Assembly (NCBI GenBank): GCA_937880845.1
Contig: CALFLL010000020.1
Location: 50,453 to 114,452 of the forward strand
Origin: an uncultured Drancourtella sp.
Lineage (GTDB): Bacteria; Bacillota; Clostridia; Lachnospirales; Lachnospiraceae
DNA: 64,000 bases
Direction: 5' to 3'
A program made the translations under genes and the position numbers. Positions within the stretch are counted from its first letter, which is position 1. Each line of letters opens with the position of its first letter. Positions 35,407 to 44,271 of this stretch are shown piece by piece. Below the pieces are notes generated by a model. That model was not told where the DNA came from. It ran no database searches and was given only the letters and a program-made list of their open reading frames with translations.

Positions 35407-35646
35407 ATGAGATTAGATAAATTTTTAAAAGTGTCCAGATTGATCAAAAGAAGGACAGTAGCCAATGAAGCATGTGATGCCGGAAGAGTTTTTGTAAACG
35501 GAAAGACGGCAAAAGCGTCCGTTAAAATTAAAAAAGGCGATATCATCGAAATTCAGTTCGGAACAAAAACCGTAAAGGTTGAAGTGATGGATGTACAGGA
35601 AACAACGAAAAAAGAAGAGGCAAAAGAACTTTTCCGTTACCTGTAA
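35407..35646 (+). CDS. rqcP: RqcP (YabO), S4-domain RNA-binding protein
   Basis: 79 residues from ATG 35407 (AGGAG just upstream). A bare S4 domain: MRLDKFLKVSRLIKRRTVAN, then DAGRVFVNGKTAKASVKIKK and IEIQFGTKTVKVEV. This is the Hsp15-like factor that works with RqcH in ribosome-associated quality control, adding Ala tails to stalled chains. Gene order rqcP-yabP-yabQ-divIC is the same as in Bacillus, which supports the name. Confidence 0.92.
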   Translation: MRLDKFLKVSRLIKRRTVANEACDAGRVFVNGKTAKASVKIKKGDIIEIQFGTKTVKVEVMDVQETTKKEEAKELFRYL

Positions 35647-35741
35647 AATATCGGAATAAATAAAAAAAGCTGCTCATAGGATATCTCAGAAGCATGTCAG
35701 AAGAATCAGGCAGGCGGACAGCGAAAGAGAGGATGATAAAA

Positions 35742-36056
35742 ATGATGATGAGCAGCAGTATGATTAATAATATGGAAGAAGCCCAGGTGAAAAAGTCGCA
35801 TAAACTGGTCGTGAATAACAGAAAGACAAGTCTTGTGACCGGGGTGCTTGATGTGCTGTCATTTGATCTGAATGAAATCCTTTTGGAAACAGAACAAGGG
35901 ATGATGATGGTCAAAGGAAGCGACTTGCATGTCAACAGGCTGAGTCTGGAAAAAGGAGAGGTGGATCTTTCAGGGAATATTGACAGTATTTCCTATTCGG
36001 ACATGAAGCAGACCGCCAAGCAAGGAGGAACTCTTTTGGCAAGGTTGTTTCATTAA
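35742..36056 (+). CDS. yabP: YabP, sporulation protein
   Basis: About 104 residues. Contains the YabP core: HKLVVNNRKTSLVTGVLDVL, SFDLNEILLETEQGMMMVKG and LHVNRLSLEKGEVDLSGNID. In Bacillus it is needed for spore cortex formation with YabQ. Start chosen at ATG 35742 because GAGAGG (35727-35732) is at the right distance; ATG 35694 and 35733 are in other frames or poorly placed relative to the site. The exact Met in the ATGATGATG run is uncertain. Confidence 0.85.
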   Translation: MMMSSSMINNMEEAQVKKSHKLVVNNRKTSLVTGVLDVLSFDLNEILLETEQGMMMVKGSDLHVNRLSLEKGEVDLSGNIDSISYSDMKQTAKQGGTLLARLFH

Positions 36057-36074
36057 AGAAAGGATGGGCACTTC

Positions 36075-36410
36075 ATGAACGGCTTGGAAATTGAAGCGGA
36101 TGCATTCTTAAAAGCGGTGTGTAGCGGTATGACACTGTATGCAGGTTATATGTGTATTGTTTATTTCCGAAAAATTGTAAAACACAGTCTGCCTGCTGTT
36201 TCTATTGAAGATTTTTTGTACTGGCTTGTGACAGGATTTTATTTGTTTGCTCAGATTTTTGACACAAGTGCAGGAGCGATCCGTTGGTACTTTGTGATCG
36301 GTACGGCAGTCGGAGCACTGATATTTTCCTTTCTTTTGTCAAAAGTCAGAGGATTTTGCAGAAAAATATTTTATAAAAGACAAAAGAAAACGGGAAAAGG
36401 TGTTGATTAA
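36075..36410 (+). CDS. yabQ: YabQ, spore cortex biosynthesis membrane protein
   Basis: 111 residues with three or four membrane spans (about 13-30, 45-65, 70-90). The YabQ pattern is visible in the DFLYWLVTGFYLFAQIF stretch followed by RWYFVIGTAVG. Bacillus yabQ mutants lack a proper cortex. It follows yabP by 18 nt and its end overlaps an in-frame extension of the next gene. Basic C-terminal tail. Confidence 0.85.
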   Translation: MNGLEIEADAFLKAVCSGMTLYAGYMCIVYFRKIVKHSLPAVSIEDFLYWLVTGFYLFAQIFDTSAGAIRWYFVIGTAVGALIFSFLLSKVRGFCRKIFYKRQKKTGKGVD

Positions 36411-36465
36411 TTTCAGAGAAAAAGTTAGTATAATAGATATAATTCAGAAAGAAGCAGCTTGTACG

Positions 36466-36783
36466 ATGAAGGAAAAGAAAGAAACGAAAAAACAAAAAAT
36501 ACGGCGTTTATTACGTCATATGGAGAAAGCTTTTATATTGTGCAGTTTGTCTGTATTGATAATTGCCGCCGTAGTACATGGGATTTCCATGCAAAAACAG
36601 CAGAAAGTTTATGATAAACAGATGAAACAGCTTCAACAGGAAGTAAAAGAAGAAAAGAAAAGAGCAAAAGAGATAGAAGATTATAAAAAATATATTCAGA
36701 CAGATGAATATATTGAAAATATGGCAAGAGATAAACTTGGGATGGCAAAAAAAGATGAGATTCTTTTTAAAGCCCAAAAATAA
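36466..36783 (+). CDS. divIC: FtsB/DivIC-type septum formation initiator
   Basis: 105 residues from ATG 36466. One N-terminal span (about 20-40) is followed by a coiled-coil rich in Lys/Gln/Glu and the terminal YIENMARDKLGMAKKDEILF, the family signature. Part of the divisome with FtsL/DivIB homologues. An earlier start at 36400 would overlap yabQ. Position after yabQ matches Bacillus divIC. A terminator follows. Confidence 0.88.
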   Translation: MKEKKETKKQKIRRLLRHMEKAFILCSLSVLIIAAVVHGISMQKQQKVYDKQMKQLQQEVKEEKKRAKEIEDYKKYIQTDEYIENMARDKLGMAKKDEILFKAQK

Positions 36784-36806
36784 TTTTATATTTGCCGATA
36801 CAGAAG

Positions 36807-36846
36807 ATAGCTTTAGGAAATTATGATTTCCTAAAGCTATTTTTTT
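36807..36846 (+). terminator. hairpin terminator after divIC
   Basis: 14-bp perfect arms (36807-36820, 36827-36840), six-base loop, then TTTTTT. Confidence 0.92.
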
Positions 36847-36872
36847 AGGATTTACCAGAAAAGGGGCACGAG

Positions 36873-38267
36873 ATGGAGAAAAAAAGTTATGTTTTAAATC
36901 CATATGTAGAACAAATGGAAAAATTTGGGAAGTCTTTAGAACATCTGTCAACGACATTTTTCCGGATGGAGGGACAGAAAGGAAAATTTACACAAAGTGA
37001 AATAGAGGAAATGTTTGTAAGAGTTTCGGAAACAGTGTGTCGTGGGTGTGAAAACAAAAGCAGATGTTTTGGGGAAAATCAGGTGAGGACAAAACAGATG
37101 ATGTATGAAATATTAAAGGTAGTTGATGAATGTGGTATCGGATTAAATTCGGATATAAAAAAGAAACTACAAAAATATTGTATACAGGCGCCAAGATTTT
37201 TAAGAGAAACTTTGGAAACATTCCAGGATGCCAAGCAGGCTATGTTCTGGAATAACCGGATGATTCAGAGCCGGGAAGGGTGTGCGGTAGAACTGGATGC
37301 ATTTGCAAAAATGATACGGCACAGCACAAGAGAACTGGATGCAAGTATTTTTTCGGATGAACGAATGGAAAAGAAAATACGTACGAAATTGAAAAATGAA
37401 GGAGTAAGGGTGTTAAGCGTTGTGTTTATGATGACGCCGCAGGGAAGGTATGAGATCCACCTTACGGTAAAAGCCGGAAGAGGACAGTGCATCAGTACAA
37501 AAGAACTGGCCGGAATCCTTACATCGTGTTCCGGAAGACAGATGGAACCGGCGAAAGATGAAAGAAGAATTCTCGCAATGGAATATACAACAGTGGTATT
37601 TTTGGAGCAACAGAGGTATTATACACTTCAGGGTGTTGCAAAGATTGGAAAAGGGTGTGCTCATATTTCAGGAGACAGTTTTTCCATGATGGAATTACCG
37701 GCCGGAAAACAAGGTGCCATATTGTCTGACGGAATGGGATCAGGTGAAGAAGCGTTTAAAGAAAGTGCCATGGTAGTAGATATGTTGGAAGAACTTCTGG
37801 GAGCCGGATTTCCGGTAGAAACAGCAGTAAGGATGATGAATACCGCACTTGTGATGGGACGGGAAGAAATTCGCTTTTCCACTATTGATATCAGTATTTT
37901 TGATTTATATGAGGGAACGGTGGAACTTTTAAAAGCCGGTGCGTCCACCACTTTTATCCGTCACAGAACGGAAATGGAGAGAATTTCCTCTGCCAATCTT
38001 CCTCTTGGGGTTTTGCAGGATTTGGAATTGCAGAGTGTAAAAAGAAAGCTTTCCAACGGAGATTTTCTTATCATGATCACAGATGGGATTTTGGACGCAC
38101 TTCCCGTTGGCGAACAGGAATTTTTACTGGATATGATTATAAAGGGAACCCGTTTAAACAATCCAAAAGAAATGGCACATCACATTCTGGAACAGGTTCT
38201 GGAATGCAGCGGAGAAGAGCCGTTAGATGACATGACGGTCATGGTTGTTGGAATTTGGAGAATATAG
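36873..38267 (+). CDS. spoIIE: SpoIIE-type PP2C phosphatase without the membrane domain
   Basis: 464 residues. The C-terminal half is a PP2C-like serine phosphatase of SpoIIE: GAILSDGMGSGEEAFKESAM (metal-binding DGMGSG), FSTIDISIFDLYEG and GDFLIMITDGILDALPVGEQ with PLDDMTVMVV. The N-terminal half holds the cysteine stretch CRGCENKSRCFGEN seen in the central region of SpoIIE. Bacillus SpoIIE has ~10 membrane spans before this region; none is present here. By position (after divIC, before tilS) it is the orthologue that activates sigma-F. Loss of the anchor is unusual. Confidence 0.82.
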   Translation: MEKKSYVLNPYVEQMEKFGKSLEHLSTTFFRMEGQKGKFTQSEIEEMFVRVSETVCRGCENKSRCFGENQVRTKQMMYEILKVVDECGIGLNSDIKKKLQKYCIQAPRFLRETLETFQDAKQAMFWNNRMIQSREGCAVELDAFAKMIRHSTRELDASIFSDERMEKKIRTKLKNEGVRVLSVVFMMTPQGRYEIHLTVKAGRGQCISTKELAGILTSCSGRQMEPAKDERRILAMEYTTVVFLEQQRYYTLQGVAKIGKGCAHISGDSFSMMELPAGKQGAILSDGMGSGEEAFKESAMVVDMLEELLGAGFPVETAVRMMNTALVMGREEIRFSTIDISIFDLYEGTVELLKAGASTTFIRHRTEMERISSANLPLGVLQDLELQSVKRKLSNGDFLIMITDGILDALPVGEQEFLLDMIIKGTRLNNPKEMAHHILEQVLECSGEEPLDDMTVMVVGIWRI

Positions 38268-38309
38268 CTTGCTTTTTTACTTGTGATTATATTATGATGA
38301 AGAAAAAAG

Positions 38310-39692
38310 ATGAAATGTGGAAAAGACATGCAGACAGAAGAAAAAAAGTGGAAAACTTTATTGAGAAAGATTGAACATTTTATAGAAAAACAGAATATGA
38401 TAAGACAGGGGGAACATATCATTGCAGGTATATCAGGAGGAGCTGACTCGGTATGCCTGCTTTTTGTGCTTTTGAAACTAAGAGAAAAAAAGCAGATCAA
38501 AATTACTGTCGTTCATGTAAATCATATGCTGAGAGGTGAGGCGGCATTTGAGGATGAAACCTTTACAGAGCAGCTTTGCAGACAGAATCAGATTCCGTTT
38601 TTCGGGTTTCGTATTCAGGTTTCGAAAGAAGCAAAAAAACGGAAATGTTCCGAAGAAGAAGCAGGAAGAGAAATCCGGAGAGAGTGTCTGGAAAAAGTGC
38701 TGGAACAAGAGGAAGCGGATCATATTGCACTGGCTCATCATCAGGACGACCATGCGGAAACCGTTCTCATGAATCTTTGCAGAGGGACGGGACTTAAGGG
38801 AATGAGGGGAATTCTTCCGTGTTCGGGAGCATATATCCGCCCTCTTCTTTGTGTGCAAAGAGAAGAGATTGAAGAGGCATTAAGAGAAAAAGGATACAGA
38901 TGGTGCACAGATGCTACCAATGCCGATAATCTTTATACAAGAAATCGGATCAGAAATGTGATCATGAAAGAATTAAAAGACATTAATCCCAAGGTGTCGG
39001 CACATATTTGGGGAATGTCGGAAAAAATTTCGGCCATATGGGAATATATGGAAACCGAAACGGCAAAATATAAAGAGGAATGCACCAGAAAAGAAAAGGG
39101 ACGAAGGATTATCATAGAAGAAAAATTTTCTTATATACCGGACCCTTTAAAAAAAGAAGTGTTACACAGTATATTGACAGAAGTTTGCGGAAATGAAAAA
39201 AATATCGGAGAGATACACATCGAAAACCTGCTTAAACTAATGGAAAAACAGACGGGAAGAACGTTGGATTTGCCTTATGAAATGAAGGCAACCCGAATGT
39301 ATGAAGGCATTTCTCTGTCAAAAAACCGAAAAGAAGAATGGAAAGAAGAGAAGGTTCGGTTCAAGATGAGACTGGTTGACAGAAAAGAAGGAGAAAACTG
39401 GCCGGATACCCCCTACACGAAATGGTTTGATTATGATATAATAAAAAATAGTCTTATTATGCGTAGGCGTCAGCCGGGGGATTATATTACGGTGGACAGC
39501 AGCGGAAGCAGACAGAAATTAAAGGATTTTTTTATCAATCAGAAAATTCCGAGAGAAGAAAGAGAACATATTCCGCTGATTGCAGACGGACATGAAATCG
39601 TATGGGTGGTCGGCTATCGGCAGAATAAGGCATACCAGATTACGGAAAAAACAACCAGAATATTGGAAATAGAAATTTACGGAGGAGAATAG
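38310..39692 (+). CDS. tilS: tRNA(Ile)-lysidine synthase
   Basis: 460 residues. PP-loop ATPase with IIAGISGGADSVCLLFVLLK (SGGxDS), VHVNHMLRGEA, HHQDDHAETVLMNLCRGTG and RNRIRNVI. A C-terminal substrate-binding part follows around GDYITVDSSGSRQKLKDFFI. Converts C34 of tRNA-Ile(CAU) to lysidine. ATG 38310 is used here; ATG 38328 is an alternative with the better upstream GGAAA. Its stop almost touches the hpt start, and tilS-hpt-ftsH is the order known from Bacillus. Confidence 0.95.
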   Translation: MKCGKDMQTEEKKWKTLLRKIEHFIEKQNMIRQGEHIIAGISGGADSVCLLFVLLKLREKKQIKITVVHVNHMLRGEAAFEDETFTEQLCRQNQIPFFGFRIQVSKEAKKRKCSEEEAGREIRRECLEKVLEQEEADHIALAHHQDDHAETVLMNLCRGTGLKGMRGILPCSGAYIRPLLCVQREEIEEALREKGYRWCTDATNADNLYTRNRIRNVIMKELKDINPKVSAHIWGMSEKISAIWEYMETETAKYKEECTRKEKGRRIIIEEKFSYIPDPLKKEVLHSILTEVCGNEKNIGEIHIENLLKLMEKQTGRTLDLPYEMKATRMYEGISLSKNRKEEWKEEKVRFKMRLVDRKEGENWPDTPYTKWFDYDIIKNSLIMRRRQPGDYITVDSSGSRQKLKDFFINQKIPREEREHIPLIADGHEIVWVVGYRQNKAYQITEKTTRILEIEIYGGE

Positions 39693-39693
39693 G

Positions 39694-40221
39694 ATGGCAG
39701 AAACAATCAAAATATTAGTACCGGAAGCTGAGGTGGATCAGAGAATCGAAGAACTCGGAAAAAAGATCAGTGAAGATTACGCAGGAAAAGAAGTACATCT
39801 TATCTGTGTTTTAAAAGGTGGAGTATTCTTTATGTGTGAACTGGCAAAGAGAATCACGGTTCCGGTTTCTATGGATTTCATGAGTGTCAGCAGCTATGGA
39901 GCAGGAACAGAATCCAGCGGAGTCGTTAAGATTGTAAAAGATTTGGATGACTCTCTGGAAGGAAAAGACGTGATTATCGTGGAAGATATCATTGATTCAG
40001 GACGCACTTTGTATCATTTGATGAAAATTCTGAAGGAACGTGGACCAAAGAGCATGCGTCTTTGCACACTGTTGGATAAACCGGAACGCCGGGTGAAAGA
40101 CGTGAAGGTAGATTATGTTGGTTTTAATATTCCGGATGAGTTTGTAGTAGGATACGGACTGGATTATGCACAGAAATACCGTAATCTTCCGTATATCGGA
40201 GTTGTAGAAGGGGTAGAATAA
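39694..40221 (+). CDS. hpt: hypoxanthine phosphoribosyltransferase
   Basis: 175 residues, typical length. PRPP-binding motif DVIIVEDIIDSGRTLYHL; N-terminal VLKGGVFFMCELAKRI and the substrate part VDYVGFNIPDEFVVGYGLDY. Salvages hypoxanthine and guanine. GGAGG before the start. Lies between tilS and ftsH as in Bacillus. Confidence 0.96.
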   Translation: MAETIKILVPEAEVDQRIEELGKKISEDYAGKEVHLICVLKGGVFFMCELAKRITVPVSMDFMSVSSYGAGTESSGVVKIVKDLDDSLEGKDVIIVEDIIDSGRTLYHLMKILKERGPKSMRLCTLLDKPERRVKDVKVDYVGFNIPDEFVVGYGLDYAQKYRNLPYIGVVEGVE

Positions 40222-40240
40222 GAAAGGAGAATAAATCAAC

Positions 40241-42106
40241 TTGGACAATAAAAAAAACAGAGGAATCAGTGGATTATCGATCCTTTTTGTTCTTGTGTTG
40301 GTGTTTTTTGTTTTCTGGTTTAGTAACCAGTCCCAACAAAGAAACAAATCCTATACATTGGATCAGTACCACAAAGCAGTGGAAAAACAGCAGGTAGAAA
40401 GTGCTGTGATTTATCAGGATAAGGCGGTTCCTACAGGACAAGTGGAATTGATTTTAAAAGATTCCGAAGAAGTTAAATATGTGAATGTCTCAAACGTACA
40501 GAAAGAAGAAAAGTATCTGGAAGAAGCGGGTGTGAAATGTGAACTTACGGCAGTGCCGAAAGAAAGTGTATTTATGACAACCGTTTTCCCGACGCTTATT
40601 ATGGTACTCGGACTGATTTTTGTATTTGTATTTATGCGTCGTCAGAGTATGATGGGCGGCGACGGCGGAGCCGGAGCCAAAGCGATGAACTTCGGGAAGA
40701 GTCGGGCAAAGATGAGCACGGATAAGGACAAAAAAGTAACCTTTGAAAATGTTGCGGGATTAAAAGAAGAAAAAGAAGAATTGGAAGAAATCGTGGATTT
40801 CTTAAAAGAACCGAAAAAATATATCCAGGTGGGTGCCAGAATTCCGAAAGGTGTGCTTTTGGAGGGACCTCCGGGAACAGGTAAGACGCTTCTTGCCAAA
40901 GCCGTTGCAGGGGAAGCTCAGGTGCCGTTCTTCACAATTTCAGGTTCCGATTTTGTAGAAATGTTTGTCGGAGTAGGTGCATCCCGCGTAAGAGATTTGT
41001 TTGAGGATGCAAAGAAAAATGCACCATGTATCATTTTTATCGACGAAATTGATGCGGTAGCAAGACGAAGAGGAACCGGTATGGGTGGAGGACATGACGA
41101 AAGAGAACAGACTTTGAACCAGCTTCTTGTAGAAATGGATGGATTTGGTGTTAATGAAGGAATCATTGTCATGGCAGCCACAAACCGAGTGGATATTCTG
41201 GATCCTGCCATTTTAAGGCCGGGGCGTTTTGACAGAAAGGTACTCGTGGGAAGGCCGGATGTTCAGGGAAGATTTGAAATTCTTTCCGTTCATGCCAAGT
41301 CCAAACCGCTTGGTGATGATGTGGATCTTCACCAGATTGCTCAGACGACAGCGGGATTTACCGGGGCGGATTTGGAAAACCTTTTGAATGAGAGTGCTAT
41401 TTTGGCAGCAAAACAGGCACGTATGTTTATTACACAGGAAGACATCCGTCGTGCATTTGTGAAGGTTGGAATCGGGGCAGAAAAGAAAAGCCGTGTCATC
41501 TCCGACAAAGAAAAACGGATCACGGCGTATCATGAAGCAGGTCATGCAATCTTGTTCCATGTATTACCGGATGTCGGGCCTGTCTATACAGTGTCTATCA
41601 TTCCTACCGGAAACGGAGCGGCAGGTTATACGATGCCTCTTCCCGAAAAAGACGAAATGTTCAATACGAAAGGACAGATGCTGCAAGATATCACGGTTTC
41701 CCTTGGAGGACGTGTTGCAGAAGAAATTATTTTTGATGATATCACAACGGGAGCTTCTCAAGATATTAAACAGGCGACAGGACTGGCTAAATCCATGGTT
41801 ACAAAATTTGGTATGTCAAAAGAAGTTGGGCTGATCAATTATGATAACGACAGTGATGAAGTGTTTATTGGAAGAGATCTGGCTCATACAAGAGGATATG
41901 GAGAGGCAGTAGCCGGTAAGATCGACGAAGAGGTAAAACGGATTATTGATGAATGTTATGAAAAAGCCAGAACAATAATAACTGAGCATATTGACGTGCT
42001 TCATAAATGTGCGTCACTACTTCTGGAAAAGGAGAAAATTTCCAGAGAGGAGTTTGAAGGGTTATTTGAAGAAGCTTCTCAAGGGGAACAGGTGCAGCCG
42101 GAGTAG
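40241..42106 (+). CDS. ftsH: ATP-dependent zinc metalloprotease FtsH
   Basis: 621 residues, TTG start (40241) after AAAGGAG. Two N-terminal spans (about 9-27 and 108-128) with an external loop between, then AAA+ with LEGPPGTGKTLLAKAVAGEA, FIDEIDAVARRR and MAATNRVDILDPAILRPGR (SRH), and the zinc site TAYHEAGHAILF with a distal Asp in LGGRVAEEIIFDDITTGASQ. Degrades membrane and regulatory proteins. Last gene of the conserved block. Confidence 0.96.
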   Translation: MDNKKNRGISGLSILFVLVLVFFVFWFSNQSQQRNKSYTLDQYHKAVEKQQVESAVIYQDKAVPTGQVELILKDSEEVKYVNVSNVQKEEKYLEEAGVKCELTAVPKESVFMTTVFPTLIMVLGLIFVFVFMRRQSMMGGDGGAGAKAMNFGKSRAKMSTDKDKKVTFENVAGLKEEKEELEEIVDFLKEPKKYIQVGARIPKGVLLEGPPGTGKTLLAKAVAGEAQVPFFTISGSDFVEMFVGVGASRVRDLFEDAKKNAPCIIFIDEIDAVARRRGTGMGGGHDEREQTLNQLLVEMDGFGVNEGIIVMAATNRVDILDPAILRPGRFDRKVLVGRPDVQGRFEILSVHAKSKPLGDDVDLHQIAQTTAGFTGADLENLLNESAILAAKQARMFITQEDIRRAFVKVGIGAEKKSRVISDKEKRITAYHEAGHAILFHVLPDVGPVYTVSIIPTGNGAAGYTMPLPEKDEMFNTKGQMLQDITVSLGGRVAEEIIFDDITTGASQDIKQATGLAKSMVTKFGMSKEVGLINYDNDSDEVFIGRDLAHTRGYGEAVAGKIDEEVKRIIDECYEKARTIITEHIDVLHKCASLLLEKEKISREEFEGLFEEASQGEQVQPE

Positions 42107-42132
42107 ATGCTGTAAAGAAAAGGGGTATAATT

Positions 42133-44172
42133 ATGAATAGACAGGCATTATTTTGTGACGGAACAGAGCAATATGTCTTTCCGCCGGAAGTGGTAGAAGA
42201 TCAGAAGATACGATTCAGATTTCGAACGGCGAAAGGTGATGTGCAGGAGATAAAACTGGTCACACAAAATGCCTGTTTTTCTATGCACATAAAGGAAAGA
42301 ACGGAAATCTTCGATTATTATGAAACAGAATGTGTTATCGGCAGCGAACCTCTTAGATATTACTTTGAAATCCATGGAAAAGACGGAGATGTGTGCTATT
42401 ACAATCGCTATAGTGTAGTGGATGAACCGCTTGACGAATACGCTTTTGTTCTTGTTCCCGGTTTTTCTACTCCCGAATGGGCAAAAGGCGCAGTTATGTA
42501 TCAAATCTTTGTGGACCGTTTTTGTAACGGAGATTCGTCCAATGATGTACAGACAGGAGAGTATTCTTACATCGGCGGATTGTCAAAAAAAATTGAAGAC
42601 TGGTATCAGAAACCGGCAAAAACAATGGCTATAAGAGAGTTTTACGGAGGAGATCTTCAGGGAGTTTTGGATAAACTGGACTATCTTCAGGATCTTGGAG
42701 TGGAAGTGATCTATTTTAATCCTCTTTTTGTTTCACCGTCTAACCATAAATACGATATACAGGATTATGACTATATTGACCCGCATTTCGGGAAAATCGT
42801 AAAAGACGGGGGAGAGCTTTTGCCGGAAGGATGTACCAATAATGAACTTGCCACGAAATATCAGATGAGAACGGCGGCACAGGAAAATCTGGAAGCCAGC
42901 AATGAGTTTTTTGCATATGTGGTATCAGAAATACACAAACGGGGAATGAAAGTGATCTTGGACGGAGTATTTAATCATTGCGGTTCCTTTAATAAATGGA
43001 TGGACAGGGAAAAGATTTATCAGAAGATAGGCGGTTATGAACCGGGAGCTTATCCGGACTCAGACAGTCCGTATAAAGAATTTTTCAGATTTTACGATGA
43101 AAATGCCTGGCCGGATAACGGAAGTTATGACGGATGGTGGGGGCATGACAATCATCCAAAGCTGAATTATGATTCCACAAAACTGGAAAATTACATTTTG
43201 GGTATTGCAAAAAAATGGGTATCCCCGCCTTACAATGTGGATGGATGGAGACTGGATGTTGCGGCAGATCTTGGGTGGAGTAAAGAAGATAATCACCTGT
43301 TTTGGGAAAAGTTCCGAAAAGTGGTAAAAACGGCCAATCCGAACGCTCTTATTCTTGCAGAACATTATGGGGATCCTCAGGAATGGCTTCAGGGGAATGA
43401 ATGGGATACCGTCATGAACTATGATGCATTTATGGAACCGGTGACATGGTTCTTAACAGGAATGGAAAAACACAGTGATTCTTCACGACCGGATTTGTGT
43501 GATAATGCCGATTATTTTATTAATTCTATCAAGCATCATATGACGAAAATGATGCCTTCCTCCCTACAGACGGCGATGAATGAATTATCCAATCATGATC
43601 ACTCTCGGTTTTTGACAAGAACAAATCATATAACGGGGCGTGTAGATCAAAAAGGATATGAAGCGGCTGAGATTTATACGAATCCGGCGGTGATGAGGGA
43701 AGCTGTTGTCATGCAGATGACATGGGTTGGGGCACCTACCATTTATTATGGCGATGAAGCCGGAGTTTGCGGATTTACCGATCCGGATAACAGAAGGACA
43801 TATCCATGGGGACAAGAAGATCAGGAAATGATCGCGTTTCATAAGGATATCATTGCGATACACAAGAGATATTATGCTTTTCGTACAGGATCCCTCAAAA
43901 TGCTTATGTGGCAAGAGGGGATTTTGGCATATGCGAGATTCAATGATACAAGGCAGTTTGTGATTATTGTCAATAACAGAAGTGAACGGGCGACTGTACA
44001 CGTCCCGGTATGGCAGGCAGGTATTTCCATGAGGGGAATGATGCGTAGACTTTTATATACTTATGATCAGGGATATACGACAGAGTATGAAGAGTACATT
44101 ATAGAAGACGGAGAAATTGTACTAAATATGGGAAGACATTCTGCTATTATTTTGAAGAAGCGGGAATATTAG
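42133..44172 (+). CDS. GH13 alpha-amylase family enzyme (neopullulanase/maltogenic amylase-like)
   Basis: 679 residues. N-terminal beta domain of ~110 residues (CBM34-like position), then a GH13 barrel: VMYQIFVDRFCNGD, GVEVIYFNPLFVSPSNHKYD, region I GMKVILDGVFNHCG, region II VDGWRLDVAADL (Asp nucleophile), region III ALILAEHYG (Glu), region IV NELSNHDHSRFL. No signal peptide, so cytosolic; it should cleave maltodextrins or related oligosaccharides and may work with the glycogen genes elsewhere in this window. Starts 27 nt after ftsH. Confidence 0.9.
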   Translation: MNRQALFCDGTEQYVFPPEVVEDQKIRFRFRTAKGDVQEIKLVTQNACFSMHIKERTEIFDYYETECVIGSEPLRYYFEIHGKDGDVCYYNRYSVVDEPLDEYAFVLVPGFSTPEWAKGAVMYQIFVDRFCNGDSSNDVQTGEYSYIGGLSKKIEDWYQKPAKTMAIREFYGGDLQGVLDKLDYLQDLGVEVIYFNPLFVSPSNHKYDIQDYDYIDPHFGKIVKDGGELLPEGCTNNELATKYQMRTAAQENLEASNEFFAYVVSEIHKRGMKVILDGVFNHCGSFNKWMDREKIYQKIGGYEPGAYPDSDSPYKEFFRFYDENAWPDNGSYDGWWGHDNHPKLNYDSTKLENYILGIAKKWVSPPYNVDGWRLDVAADLGWSKEDNHLFWEKFRKVVKTANPNALILAEHYGDPQEWLQGNEWDTVMNYDAFMEPVTWFLTGMEKHSDSSRPDLCDNADYFINSIKHHMTKMMPSSLQTAMNELSNHDHSRFLTRTNHITGRVDQKGYEAAEIYTNPAVMREAVVMQMTWVGAPTIYYGDEAGVCGFTDPDNRRTYPWGQEDQEMIAFHKDIIAIHKRYYAFRTGSLKMLMWQEGILAYARFNDTRQFVIIVNNRSERATVHVPVWQAGISMRGMMRRLLYTYDQGYTTEYEEYIIEDGEIVLNMGRHSAIILKKREY

Positions 44173-44271
44173 TCGAAACCTTGACAAATTGCGGGATATG
44201 TAGTACAAAATATAAAATAGGTAAGTACTGAATGATGTGCAAGAATTACTTACGAAAGGATAAAGAAGATT

